Assembly: GCA_020719005.1 (NCBI GenBank)
Contig: DYQZ01000007.1
Span: 1-37,871, forward strand
Direction: 5' to 3'
Origin: Candidatus Omnitrophus sp.
GTDB taxonomy: Bacteria; Omnitrophota; Gorgyraeia; Zapsychrales; Fredricksoniimonadaceae
Length of the DNA: 37,871 bases
The notes beneath the pieces were generated by a model. The model was given only the letters and a program-made list of their open reading frames with translations, was not told where the DNA came from and searched no databases. This document shows, one piece after another, positions 1 through 7,976 of the stretch; position 1 is the first letter of the stretch, and each line of letters opens with the position of its first letter. The position numbers and the translations under genes are program-made.

Positions 1-1
1 C

Positions 2-235
2 ATGACCAACAGCCGCATGGGACAAAAACAATTGCGCAAATGGTGTGGACTCGATGAGAAGAGCAAGAACCTGTTAAAAGAAGCGATCGAAAGCCTCGGG
101 CTATCCGCCCGTGCCCACGACAAGATCCTCAAGGTCGCCCGTACTATAAGTGACTTGGCAGGATGTGAAAATATCAAAGCAGAACATCTGGCAGAAGCGA
201 TCGGGTACCGGTGCCTGGATAAAATGAATACTTAA
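2..235 (+). CDS. ComM/YifB-type Mg-chelatase-like AAA+ ATPase, C-terminal fragment
   Basis: Only the last 77 residues lie in the window; the gene begins left of base 1, so the first ATG in frame is not the true start. The visible part is the helical C-terminal domain of Mg-chelatase/ComM (YifB) proteins. It includes the segment LSARAHDKILKVARTISDL, the family's sensor-2-like helix with a conserved arginine, and the closing HLAEAIGYR motif. ComM-type proteins are AAA+ helicases linked to branch migration during natural transformation, but none of the ATPase core can be checked here. It ends 22 bases before the ORF6N gene on the same strand. The family call rests on the C-terminal signature alone. 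Confidence 0.85.
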   Translation: MTNSRMGQKQLRKWCGLDEKSKNLLKEAIESLGLSARAHDKILKVARTISDLAGCENIKAEHLAEAIGYRCLDKMNT

Positions 236-257
236 TTGCCTTAAGAAAGGAATGCTG

Positions 258-827
258 ATGAAAACCAATATCAAAATGATAATAACAGAGCGGATCGAAC
301 AGAAAATATTTCATATCCGCGGCAAGAAAGTCATGCTTGATAAAGACCTTGCAGAACTGTACAGCGTGCCGACCTATCGTTTCAACGAGCAGGTCAAACG
401 TAATAAATCACGCTTTCCGAACGACTTTATGTTTAGACTTTCCCGTCGTGAAACTGCCGAACTCATCGCAAATTGCGATAGGTTCAAGATGTTGAAACAT
501 TCATCACATCTGCCTTTTGCTTTCACCGAACAAGGTGTCGCAATGCTCTCCAGCATTCTTAACAGCGAACGCGCTATCACGATCAACATCCATATCATGC
601 GTGTCTTTACTCACCTGCGGGAACTTATGATCCGTCATAAAGACCTTGAACAACGGATCGATGCTCTGGAGAAGAAATATGACCGGAAATTCAAGAACAT
701 CTTTGAAGCCATCCGCCAACTGCTCGACCCACCACCCATTCCAACAAAACCAAAACTCCCCATCGGCTTTCACACCCTCCAAAAGAAACCGGAAGAAAAA
801 ACTACGCTCACGCAAAAGCGATGTTGA
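258..827 (+). CDS. ORF6N domain protein
   Basis: A protein of 189 residues. Residues about 10-100 match the ORF6N domain found in phage and mobile-element regulators: an IRGKKVMLDKDLAELYSVP start, then the FNEQVKRNKSRFPNDFMF core and an AFTEQGVAMLSS motif. The tail is a charged helix (LEQRIDALEKKYDRK) followed by a Pro/Lys-rich end. Two ATG codons lie at 252 and 258. The AAAGGA at 246-251 abuts the first and sits 6 bases before the second, so 258 is preferred. ORF6N proteins are thought to bind DNA and are common in prophages, but stand-alone chromosomal copies like this one are also frequent. No phage genes surround it. Its last 20 bases overlap the convergent CBS gene. Confidence 0.85.
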   Translation: MKTNIKMIITERIEQKIFHIRGKKVMLDKDLAELYSVPTYRFNEQVKRNKSRFPNDFMFRLSRRETAELIANCDRFKMLKHSSHLPFAFTEQGVAMLSSILNSERAITINIHIMRVFTHLRELMIRHKDLEQRIDALEKKYDRKFKNIFEAIRQLLDPPPIPTKPKLPIGFHTLQKKPEEKTTLTQKRC

Positions 828-1227
828 TCAGATCATGCCGCCCCACCACGCCGACAAGTTTATCTCCGTCGTAAATAGGGATCGTAAGCGCCTTTTTCTT
901 ATGCATGAGCGCAATAGCCTTTGCTGCAGTATCATTTTGCTGCAGGACAACGAACTCTTTTGCCAAAAAAGCACTGACAGGCTTCTCTGCGATCTCATTT
1001 AATGCTTGCATCTTACGCGCCCCGCGGGACATCACATCCCCCATGAGCGCCAACAGATCCGCGGTCGTAAAAACACCCAAGAGCTGCTCCTCATTTTCCA
1101 CGTTCACCACCAGCATCCCGTTGATCCGGTAACGCAGGAGTAAATGCGCCACATTGCGGATAGAAACGTCTGACTTCACCTTGATCGGATGATCATTCAT
1201 AAAATCACTAACGATCAAATTCAGCAT
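808..1227 (-). CDS. Tandem CBS-domain protein
   Basis: A 139-residue protein made almost entirely of a CBS pair (Bateman module). Repeat 1 runs from VSDFMNDHPIKVKSDVS to GVFTTADLLALM; repeat 2 runs from PVSAFLAKEFVVL to GVVGRHDLINIA. Such modules bind adenine nucleotides (AMP, ATP, SAM) and usually control a partner protein. No enzymatic domain is fused and no partner is obvious nearby. An in-frame TTG lies five codons upstream, but GGGAGG sits 7 bases before the ATG at 1227, which decides the start. The 3' end overlaps the convergent ORF6N gene by 20 bases. An AT-rich promoter-like segment lies 50-80 bases upstream. Confidence 0.85.
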   Translation of the reverse strand: MLNLIVSDFMNDHPIKVKSDVSIRNVAHLLLRYRINGMLVVNVENEEQLLGVFTTADLLALMGDVMSRGARKMQALNEIAEKPVSAFLAKEFVVLQQNDTAAKAIALMHKKKALTIPIYDGDKLVGVVGRHDLINIAFA

Positions 1228-1273
1228 ACCCTTGCCTCCCAATATTGAACAGTCCCCCGATGGTGATCATCTT

Positions 1274-1307
1274 AATATATTATAGTATAAACCCTTTTCA
1301 AAACCTA
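1274..1307 (-). promoter_or_regulatory. Putative promoter of the CBS gene with shared GGGTTTA-N3-TATAATATATT motif
   Basis: Read on the minus strand, TTGAAA (1301-1296) is followed after 16 bases by TATATT (1279-1274). The spacer contains GGGTTTA and TATAAT. The 21-base block at 1274-1294 differs by only three central bases from a block at 13184-13204 in front of the five-gene signalling operon. This is a promoter prediction by eye. Confidence 0.4.
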
Positions 1308-1332
1308 GATCATAGAATATACTTGAACTACC

Positions 1333-2904
1333 ATGTTGATCCATTCTTCATCCTCACAACGCGGGCAGTCCCTTCTTGAATATGCCGTTATTCTAGCCTT
1401 GGTCATCAGTGGCATCCTTATTGGCGGCCCGCTTTTAATGAACGCGGTGAACTCCCATTTTCGACTTCTCGATGATGCTACACAAGACTCTCTTACGGAG
1501 CAGATCCAATCCGGTGCCACAGCCGAAAACCCTGTTTTACCAACTGATGATTGTTCCTGCCAAGCATGGGTGCCAATAACGGGAAATGCAGGTTGTGGCG
1601 ACAATGCCGGTTGCAGTTCTAAAAGCCGAAAATCCACACGCACCTGTACCCCGGAAGGTTGTGACACAGAACAAAAATGTGTCTCCGATCCTGGCTGCTG
1701 TACAGCGCTGATCGAAATGAGCTGCGGAACCCTTTTGCCCAGTGGATTCAGTACGACCGAATGCCCTACCAGGGCCACTATCAATGCTAAGATGTCGCCA
1801 CGCCTTCCTTCATCAGGCAGTTTTCAACCTACGTGTGAAGACAAGACCGGCGCCGATACACTGCAATGCGCTATCGGTGAAAGAAAAGTCCGTGTTGAAT
1901 GCGGCACAGATCCAACTGCCACGACCAGCACTCCAAACATTTTTTATGCCTGTCAAACCGATGAACATTGTCTGCCCAATTGTTCTCCCTACATTCTCAC
2001 CCATGCCAGTGATTGTCATAGCGGAACAAGCGCCAACACAACACCCCGCAGCGATCTCATTGCAGAGATGGTCAAGCGAAAGACACTCCCGAGCTCAAGT
2101 CTTAGACCAACCAGGAGCGTCAAGGTTTTCAATACCGCTGAGACAGAATTTGATGTCAGCGCTGTTCAATTACCGTATGCTTTTGTTCAATCCAACGCAA
2201 ATTGCACATCGAACCGCTATTGTGAAGCTTCCTGCGAACAGGACCCGAGCGATCCCAATACAGTCTATGTTCCCTCTTCTGACGGCACAATGTGCAAAGC
2301 CGCCTTCTGCCAAGAGACAGCGCGCTCATCTTTTGGTAAGAACTACGATGAATTTAATTCCAGCGAACTTCCATACAAAACAGATTTTGATGTGACCATA
2401 TTGGCCAATCAACATTATATCTTCGCGTGCCTCGATGAGAACGGCAACATCACAGAACAACAAGGCACTGCCGAACTCCAGAATAATACAGCCTGCCCCA
2501 TCAGCAATGAGCGCACCCTGAACGGCCGTGATTATTGTATTTCAGATCCGATCACTACGCCGATCACTGCTGACACCTTTGTTTCCTGCACGGATCGGGC
2601 AGATCAATTATATTTACGTGTCTGGACCGAAGGCGCTACCACAACCCCTGGCTACAGCCGTCTTATATACACAAAATGCACCTCTTTTACACCAAGTCCG
2701 AAAATGGCATTAGATAACAATGCCATTTCAGCATGCGGCACTAAAATGAAAGTGGTCACAGATCCGAATGTATATCGGGATAATTGCGATAATGCGGAAG
2801 GATGGTATGCCTATGCACCTTCAATAGGAATACCTGATTATTTCTTGGGATGCAGAAAGCCTCAATGCACAGGGAATGATTGCTACTTCGTTTACTGCGA
2901 ATAA
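1333..2904 (+). CDS. Flp/type IVb pilin-like N-terminus fused to a large cysteine-rich exported domain
   Basis: A protein of 523 residues. Residues 10-35 form a Flp-type prepilin signature: RGQSLLEY (cleavage after Gly11, Glu at +5, Tyr at +6) followed by a hydrophobic helix, as in tight-adherence pilins. Flp pilins are usually 50-80 residues, so the remaining roughly 460 residues are a large added domain. That part holds all 34 cysteines, an even number, many in C-x-C, CC or closely spaced pairs, which suggests a disulfide-stabilised extracellular domain. It is rich in Thr, Ser, Asn and Pro. I do not recognise a named fold in it. The ATG at 1333 has no clear Shine-Dalgarno sequence. No prepilin peptidase or Tad machinery lies in the window. 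Confidence 0.8.
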   Translation: MLIHSSSSQRGQSLLEYAVILALVISGILIGGPLLMNAVNSHFRLLDDATQDSLTEQIQSGATAENPVLPTDDCSCQAWVPITGNAGCGDNAGCSSKSRKSTRTCTPEGCDTEQKCVSDPGCCTALIEMSCGTLLPSGFSTTECPTRATINAKMSPRLPSSGSFQPTCEDKTGADTLQCAIGERKVRVECGTDPTATTSTPNIFYACQTDEHCLPNCSPYILTHASDCHSGTSANTTPRSDLIAEMVKRKTLPSSSLRPTRSVKVFNTAETEFDVSAVQLPYAFVQSNANCTSNRYCEASCEQDPSDPNTVYVPSSDGTMCKAAFCQETARSSFGKNYDEFNSSELPYKTDFDVTILANQHYIFACLDENGNITEQQGTAELQNNTACPISNERTLNGRDYCISDPITTPITADTFVSCTDRADQLYLRVWTEGATTTPGYSRLIYTKCTSFTPSPKMALDNNAISACGTKMKVVTDPNVYRDNCDNAEGWYAYAPSIGIPDYFLGCRKPQCTGNDCYFVYCE

Positions 2905-2916
2905 CTCACAAAGTGT

Positions 2917-3020
2917 CTAAGCCTCATTTTCCTCATCACTCACGATACCTTTTTTAATAGCACTATCAACGGCATTGATAATATCCGCAACCGTTTCATA
3001 TTCGATCAGATCATAGCCAC
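2917..3020 (-). other. Out-of-frame remnant of the second receiver domain
   Basis: Immediately beyond the stop of the receiver gene at 3006, the minus strand stays open in another frame and ends at a TAG at 2917-2919. It encodes YDLIEYETVADIINAVDSAI, then KKGIVSDEENEA. That looks like the last helix region of a second receiver-like domain whose beginning (KTVYVVDNDPVSLEKISLGL) lies in the main frame. The middle of that domain is missing, so an internal deletion or an indel has broken it. Confidence 0.65.
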
Positions 3021-3515
3021 ACGGTATCCAGCCTTGAGCAAACCAAGCGATATCTTCTCCAAAGACACGGGATCATTATCCACCACATAGACCGTCTTCA
3101 CTTTAAGGGAGATCTTCCCCTTTTCTCCAGCGACAACCTTACGGTCGCGTTTCTTGATGATCTCTTCAGCCTTCGCCACGAGTGCATCGATCTCGAAAGG
3201 TTTTGCCACAAACCCGTCGATATCCAGATCCTTGAACAACTGCTCGGTATTCGCACACGCTGTCAAAATAAGTACTGGATGCGATGGCCTGCCCTCGGCG
3301 GTGCAGATCCTCTGATAAAATTCAATACCTCCCATGCGCGGCATATTAAGGTCCAGAATGATCAACTGGGGGTTCACTGTTGCCAGTTTTTCTAACCCGT
3401 CGATGCCATCTCTCGCGATCACGGTATCATACCCTTTTGCCCTGAACTGGAACACCATCATGTCCCGCAGGTCTTCTTCATCATCAATGATCAAAATAAG
3501 CGGCGTTTTATTCAT
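3006..3515 (-). CDS. Response-regulator receiver protein with truncated second domain
   Basis: A protein of 169 residues. Residues 5-120 are a complete receiver domain: acidic pair DDEED at 11-15, phospho-acceptor Asp55 in LIILDLNMP, the Thr of LTAC and Lys in AKPFE. After a basic linker (KKRDRKVVAGEKGK) a second domain starts with VYVVDNDPVSLEKIS but stops after about 30 residues. The next 100 bases continue it in another frame. It is the last gene of the operon starting at 5283; its ATG lies 6 bases after the kinase stop, and AAAGGGG inside the kinase 3' end can serve as its ribosome binding site. There is no output domain, so it probably acts as a phosphate-relay or protein-interaction partner. 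Confidence 0.85.
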   Translation of the reverse strand: MNKTPLILIIDDEEDLRDMMVFQFRAKGYDTVIARDGIDGLEKLATVNPQLIILDLNMPRMGGIEFYQRICTAEGRPSHPVLILTACANTEQLFKDLDIDGFVAKPFEIDALVAKAEEIIKKRDRKVVAGEKGKISLKVKTVYVVDNDPVSLEKISLGLLKAGYRVAMI

Positions 3516-3521
3516 AACACA

Positions 3522-4688
3522 TTACCCCTTTCTTCTCTCCACAATAGGCAACACAAAGATCACTTTTGTCCCTTTACCATATTCTGACTCTGCCCAGATC
3601 TTGCCACCATGTTTCTCAACGATCATCTTTGAGATCGCCAGCCCCAGACCTGTCCCGCCGCTCTTGTTATAAGCACTGCTCTCAAGTTGCTGGAATTTCT
3701 CGAACAAACGAGACAAATCCTCGGCCTTAATGCCCGGTCCAGTATCCTCAACGGAGATCTCGACGCAATTACGTTCATAACAGACAACGCTTTTAACAAC
3801 AATATTCCCTTTCTCCGTGAACTTAAGCGCATTTGACAACAGATTCGCCATAACCTGCGCAAGCCGATCCTTATCGAACACAACCGCCGGAATTCCGCTC
3901 TCAAGGTTTGATGTCAATAACAACTTCTTGTTCTCGGCGACGAGGCGCTGGCTGTCAATGCTTTCGAGAAGCGCACTATTAAGGTCTCCCGACACCAGAC
4001 GCATCTCGAGCTTACCCGCCTCAAGTTTGCTAAGGTCCAAAATATCATTGATCAAACGATTCAGCCGGTCCACATTTGATTTTGCCTTACTTAGAAAATT
4101 CAACTGATCCGGTGTCATGGGTCCTGGTGTTCCGCTGATAATAATATCTAAGGCCATCTTGATGGATGCAAGCGGCGTACGGAGTTCGTGCGATACCGTG
4201 GACGTAAATTCTTTTTGTTTCTCATACAAACGCTGAAGTTTGTTATTCGCGTCGATCAATTCCTTATTCTTGGCATCAAGTTGTTCAAACAGCTGACGCC
4301 GTTCAAATGCAAGGTCATAGCGGTCAATAGCCTGATGCACGGCCCTCCGCAATTCTTCAGGCTCCCACGGCTTTGTTAAGAACCGATATACCTGTCCGAC
4401 ATTGACAGCCGCTTCAGCCGCATCCATATCCGCGTGACCTGTCAACAGGATACGGATAATGTCAGGATAACTGTCCTTGACCTCTTTCAGGAATTGAACA
4501 CCTGAAACGACTGGCATGCGCTGATCACTGATCACAACTTTGACCGGATTCTTGGAAAGGATCTCCATGGCCTCGAAAGGATGGGATGTGGTGAGAACAT
4601 CAAAAGGCTCATGTAAAAAAAGACGTCTTAATGACGCAAGGATATTGCTCTCATCATCGATGATCACTACAAAGACAGGTTTATCCAT
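3522..4688 (-). CDS. Receiver-histidine kinase hybrid (REC-coil-HisKA-HATPase)
   Basis: A cytoplasmic kinase of 388 residues without membrane segments. Residues 4-120 are a receiver (DDE at 11-13, Asp55 in VVISDQRMP, Lys in LTKPWEP). Residues 122-160 are predicted coiled coil. HisKA follows with the phospho-accepting His167 in STVSHELRTPL. The ATPase shows the N box (NLLSNALKF), the G1 box (EDTGPGI) and the G2 box (GGTGLGLAIS). A receiver at the N-terminus implies the kinase is itself switched by phosphorylation from elsewhere. It sits between an HTH-receiver gene (19-base gap) and a receiver gene (6-base gap), so the three probably form one relay. GAGG lies 8 bases before its ATG. Confidence 0.93.
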   Translation of the reverse strand: MDKPVFVVIIDDESNILASLRRLFLHEPFDVLTTSHPFEAMEILSKNPVKVVISDQRMPVVSGVQFLKEVKDSYPDIIRILLTGHADMDAAEAAVNVGQVYRFLTKPWEPEELRRAVHQAIDRYDLAFERRQLFEQLDAKNKELIDANNKLQRLYEKQKEFTSTVSHELRTPLASIKMALDIIISGTPGPMTPDQLNFLSKAKSNVDRLNRLINDILDLSKLEAGKLEMRLVSGDLNSALLESIDSQRLVAENKKLLLTSNLESGIPAVVFDKDRLAQVMANLLSNALKFTEKGNIVVKSVVCYERNCVEISVEDTGPGIKAEDLSRLFEKFQQLESSAYNKSGGTGLGLAISKMIVEKHGGKIWAESEYGKGTKVIFVLPIVERRKG

Positions 4689-4707
4689 AAATACAACCTC
4701 GAGGAGA

Positions 4708-5283
4708 TCACGAAATACCGAGCACCCGTTCGATCTTCATCAGTAGAAATTCATTGCGGAAAGGCTTGGTCATATAATCATTGGCCCCGAGCGCCATGAC
4801 CTTCTCCATGCCATCCATATCAAGTGCTCCGGATACGATGATGATCTTAACCCCGCGGGATGCAGGGTCCTTGCGAAGACGGGAACATACCTCAAATCCA
4901 TCAACCCCTGGCATCTTGATATCCAAGAGAATAAGATCCGGCTTGAACTCGGAGAACTTCTGTCCGGCGCTAAAACCGTCAAATGCCACATCAACCGTAA
5001 ACCCGTGATGGCTGAGCAACACACGCTTGATCGCGCTTACCATTTCTTTATCATCATCCACGATCAGGATCTTATGACCGACGCCAACCTCCCTGAACTC
5101 GGACGGGATAGGCATATTATATTCTTTCAAGAACTGCAGAAAGTCCTCAACACTGATACGGCTGTGATTGCCTGGTGTCCGGTAGGCTTTCAGCTTACCT
5201 TCATCAACCCATTTCAAGACAGCGCGGTCTGTCACATGACAATACTGTGCGATCTCTCCGGTTGTCAACGGTCTAGGATCCAT
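4708..5283 (-). CDS. Excisionase/MerR-type HTH fused to receiver domain
   Basis: A protein of 191 residues with the DNA-binding part first, the reverse of the usual response-regulator order. Residues 5-52 form an excisionase/MerR-like helix-turn-helix with wing (LTTGEIAQYCHVTDRAVLKW, then AYRTPGNHSRI). Residues 70-188 form a receiver with DDD at 76-78, Asp121 in LILLDIKMPG, Ser in IVSGA and Lys in MTKPFRNE. It is the only DNA-binding output in the two signalling operons of this window. It leads its operon, with GGAG 5 bases before the ATG and a promoter at 5336-5363. Its targets are unknown. Confidence 0.9.
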   Translation of the reverse strand: MDPRPLTTGEIAQYCHVTDRAVLKWVDEGKLKAYRTPGNHSRISVEDFLQFLKEYNMPIPSEFREVGVGHKILIVDDDKEMVSAIKRVLLSHHGFTVDVAFDGFSAGQKFSEFKPDLILLDIKMPGVDGFEVCSRLRKDPASRGVKIIIVSGALDMDGMEKVMALGANDYMTKPFRNEFLLMKIERVLGIS

Positions 5284-5335
5284 AACAACTCCGTCCTTCC
5301 TGGTTCACATTTTTCTGCTTCTTCTTGCTCTTCAG

Positions 5336-5363
5336 ACTATACTATATTTTAACAAAAAAACAA
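5336..5363 (-). promoter_or_regulatory. Putative promoter of the HTH-receiver operon
   Basis: On the minus strand TTGTTT (5363-5358) is followed after 16 bases by TATAGT (5341-5336), about 50 bases upstream of the ATG at 5283. The surrounding region is AT-rich. Confidence 0.5.
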
Positions 5364-5401
5364 GTGTTCCGCCTGCGCACTTAAAATCAGAAGATATGGA
5401 G

Positions 5402-5447
5402 AAAAAACCAAAGGGCGCGCTGACTTCTACTAAATGTCAACACGCCC
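5402..5447 (-). terminator. Intrinsic terminator of the hcp operon
   Basis: Arms 5436-5447 and 5413-5424 pair over 12 bases when read on the minus strand, with two G-U pairs and an 11-base loop, followed by CCCTTTGG and six T. On the plus strand the same two positions would be C-A mismatches. That polarity points to termination of hcp transcription coming from the right. Confidence 0.75.
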
Positions 5448-5483
5448 CTTTATTATTTTATTCCTGTCACCGATCCTTTACCC

Positions 5484-7142
5484 TCAAACTCCTGCCACGA
5501 TCGCTTTCACATCTGAAGGAGCATCCGAGATAGGTTTGATATCAAACTTCTCAATGAGGACTTTAGCTACACCAGGTGAGAGGAACGCCGGTAAAGTCGG
5601 TCCTAAACGGATATGCTTAACCCCGATGAACAATAGCGCTAAAAGGACAGCAACTGCCTTTTGTTCATACCAGGCGATATCATACGAGATCGGCAGTTTG
5701 TTAATATCATCAAGCCCAAAGGCTTCCTTAAGTTTAAGCGCGATCACAGCCAGCGAATAAGAATCATTACACTGTCCGGCATCAAGCACGCGCGGGATCC
5801 CGCCGATGTCACCGAGATTGAGTTTGTTATAACGGTATTTGGCACACCCCGCCGTGAGGATGACCGCATCCTTAGGCAATGCTTTCGCCACATCGGTGAA
5901 ATACTCGCGGTCCTTATTACGGCCATCACATCCGGCCATGACCACAAAACGTTTGATCGCCCCGCTCTTAACAGCAGCTACTACTTTATCCGCAACAGCC
6001 ATGATCTGAGCGTGTGCAAAACCGCCAACAATAGTCCCGGTCTCTATCTCTTTAGGCGATGGGCATGTTTTGGCCAAAGCAATGATGGCCGCGAGATCTT
6101 TCCTCCCGCTCGTAGGACGGTCTGTAATATGAACCGCCCCCGGATACCCTGCCGCTCCCGTCGTGAACATCCGTCTTAAATATGTTCCCTTGACCGGAAT
6201 GATACAATTGGTCGTCATCAGGATAGGGCCGTTGAAATTTTCAAAGTCGTCATTCTGATGCCACCAGGAACCGCCATAATTCCCGACGAAGTGATCATAT
6301 TTCTTGAATTTCGGATAATAATGCGCAGGTAACATTTCACTATGCGTATAAACATCAACTCCGCTGCCTTTGGTCTCCTCAAGAAGGTCCTCAAGGTCCC
6401 GAAGATCATGCCCTGAAATAAGAATCGCCGGATTCTTCCTGACACCTAAGTTGACGGTCGTAACTTCAGGGTTACCATACGTCGAGGTGTTGGCTTTATC
6501 AAGAAGTGCCAAGGTCTTTACTGCATACTCACCGGTCTTCAGCGTCATGGCCACCAATTCATCTGCCGTTAATTCATGGACCGTGGCTGTTAAGGCATTG
6601 ACCACATGATCATAAATATCAAGATCCTCATACCCGAGCTCCGCGGCATGCTCAGCATACGCAGCGAGACCTTTAAGGCCATACGTGATCAGTTCACGCA
6701 AAGAACGGACATCTTCATTTCCCGTCGTAAGCACGCCCACATAAGCCGCTTTTGCCCTGATCTTTTCATCCGTATCCGCAGACCATGTCGCACATTCAGG
6801 CGTCGTCAGACGGCAGGAACAGTCTTGAGAACTGCCCAAGACTTTTGCCTGCCAAACATCACGGACACCAAGTGCCTCTTTAATGCGCGCCATGATCATC
6901 CCCTCATCAAAATTCGCATTTGTGATCGTTGTAAAAAGAGCCCTGGTCATAAAACGTCCCGTCTCCTTGTCCATGAACAAGCCCTTACTGCGTCCTTTCT
7001 CGACCCACACCGCGATCCCCTTGGTAACAAAAATAAGAAGATCCTGTAGATTGGCGACGACATCGGTCTTGCCGCAAACACCCTTGACCTTACAACCGGC
7101 ATTCCCCGCCGTTTCCTGACATTGAAAACAAAACATACTCAT
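5484..7142 (-). CDS. hcp: Hydroxylamine reductase / hybrid cluster protein
   Basis: A 552-residue protein, the usual length for Hcp. The N-terminus carries the cubane-cluster cysteines in the spacing C-x2-C-x8-C-x5-C ([15 protein letters not shown], then GVCG), the pattern of Hcp from strict anaerobes. Hybrid-cluster ligands appear later in [21 protein letters not shown] and [11 protein letters not shown]. Hcp reduces hydroxylamine in vitro and acts as a nitric oxide reductase in vivo. The frame is open 16 codons further upstream, but AAGGAG lies 6 bases before the ATG at 7142 and the family starts at MxMFCFQCQ. It follows a ferredoxin-like gene by 63 bases and ends at an intrinsic terminator. 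An operator for the adjacent Rrf2 regulator precedes the pair. Confidence 0.97.
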   Translation of the reverse strand: MSMFCFQCQETAGNAGCKVKGVCGKTDVVANLQDLLIFVTKGIAVWVEKGRSKGLFMDKETGRFMTRALFTTITNANFDEGMIMARIKEALGVRDVWQAKVLGSSQDCSCRLTTPECATWSADTDEKIRAKAAYVGVLTTGNEDVRSLRELITYGLKGLAAYAEHAAELGYEDLDIYDHVVNALTATVHELTADELVAMTLKTGEYAVKTLALLDKANTSTYGNPEVTTVNLGVRKNPAILISGHDLRDLEDLLEETKGSGVDVYTHSEMLPAHYYPKFKKYDHFVGNYGGSWWHQNDDFENFNGPILMTTNCIIPVKGTYLRRMFTTGAAGYPGAVHITDRPTSGRKDLAAIIALAKTCPSPKEIETGTIVGGFAHAQIMAVADKVVAAVKSGAIKRFVVMAGCDGRNKDREYFTDVAKALPKDAVILTAGCAKYRYNKLNLGDIGGIPRVLDAGQCNDSYSLAVIALKLKEAFGLDDINKLPISYDIAWYEQKAVAVLLALLFIGVKHIRLGPTLPAFLSPGVAKVLIEKFDIKPISDAPSDVKAIVAGV

Positions 7143-7205
7143 ATCATTCTCCTTGGTTTTTTTGCCTGTTAAATTATTACCGACGAACATTTTTGCTATT
7201 CTTTT

Positions 7206-7925
7206 CTAGACCATTTCTCCCTGAAGCGAAAGTGTATACTCTTTCATCAGGATATTCTTTCCAGAACGACGCAACGCTTCCTCCACGATCTTGACCGTCC
7301 CCCCGCAACACGGCACTTCCATCCGAACAACCGTGATAGAACGGATATTATTTTCTTTCAATATCCCGGTGAGTTTCTCAATATATTCATCAAGACCCTC
7401 ATCCAGCTTCGGACAAAACACAACAAGCGCCTTATTTTTTAGGAACTTCTGATGAAAAGGACCGAACGAAAAAGCTGTGCAATCCGCAGCCACCAAAAGA
7501 TCCGCATCCTGAAAGAACGGCGCCCTTGGATTAAGCAATTTCAACTGAATAGGCCACTGCTGCAGCGCAGATGGAACATTACCTTGCAACGCCACAGCAG
7601 AATGCACAGCATCTGGTGAAGACGCCGCACGAAAATCCCGCATCATCGAACCCGGACATCCGCAAGCCATCGGCTTATCTGATGCTTCATTCTTCTTCGC
7701 CATAGAAACAGCCTCCTCACTGAACGCCTTAGCATCCCGTTCTTCTATTGTAATAGCCCCTTGTGGGCATTCTCCCAGACACGCACCGAGACCATCACAT
7801 AACGCATCTTCGAGCAACTTTGCTTTTCCATTGATGATCCTGATAGCCCCCTCATGACAGGAAGGCACACACAAAGCACATCCATTGCATTTGCTTTCAT
7901 CTATCTTGACGATCTTTCGTTTCAT
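7206..7925 (-). CDS. 4Fe-4S protein associated with hcp
   Basis: A protein of 239 residues. Residues 10-62 resemble a double-cluster ferredoxin. The first site is complete (C-x2-C-x2-C-x3-C in CNGCALCVPSC); the second has only three cysteines (CDGLGACLGEC), a layout I associate with this family. A further CGCPGS motif occurs mid-protein, and the C-terminal half ends with a conserved-looking PCCGG. Being upstream of hcp in one transcript, it is a good candidate electron donor to Hcp in place of the flavoprotein Hcr. GAGGG lies about 8 bases before the ATG at 7925; an in-frame start seven codons upstream would fall inside the operator. The function is inferred from context. Confidence 0.85.
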   Translation of the reverse strand: MKRKIVKIDESKCNGCALCVPSCHEGAIRIINGKAKLLEDALCDGLGACLGECPQGAITIEERDAKAFSEEAVSMAKKNEASDKPMACGCPGSMMRDFRAASSPDAVHSAVALQGNVPSALQQWPIQLKLLNPRAPFFQDADLLVAADCTAFSFGPFHQKFLKNKALVVFCPKLDEGLDEYIEKLTGILKENNIRSITVVRMEVPCCGGTVKIVEEALRRSGKNILMKEYTLSLQGEMV

Positions 7926-7938
7926 CTCATACCCCTCA

Positions 7939-7961
7939 AATGACACTATTTAAGTATCATT
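7939..7961. promoter_or_regulatory. Rrf2-type operator upstream of the Fe-S protein-hcp operon
   Basis: AATGACAC (7939-7946), a 7-base spacer, then GTATCATT (7954-7961). It matches the palindrome at 8381-8403 in sequence and in its 8-7-8 spacing, differing in one arm base. It lies 14 bases upstream of the ATG at 7925, where a bound repressor would block transcription. TTAACT directly before it on the minus strand occupies the place taken by TTGACA at the other site. Confidence 0.75.
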
Positions 7962-7976
7962 AGTTAATAAAGAAAT

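Noticed and set aside
1305-1784. 159-codon frame on the minus strand opposite the pilin-like gene
   Set aside because: It lies wholly in antisense to a gene with a strong prepilin signature, has no ribosome binding site and no recognisable protein features.
5336-5363. Third copy of the GGGTTTA promoter block
   Set aside because: The HTH-receiver promoter region is AT-rich and has TATAGT, but it lacks GGGTTTA and does not align with the other two blocks.
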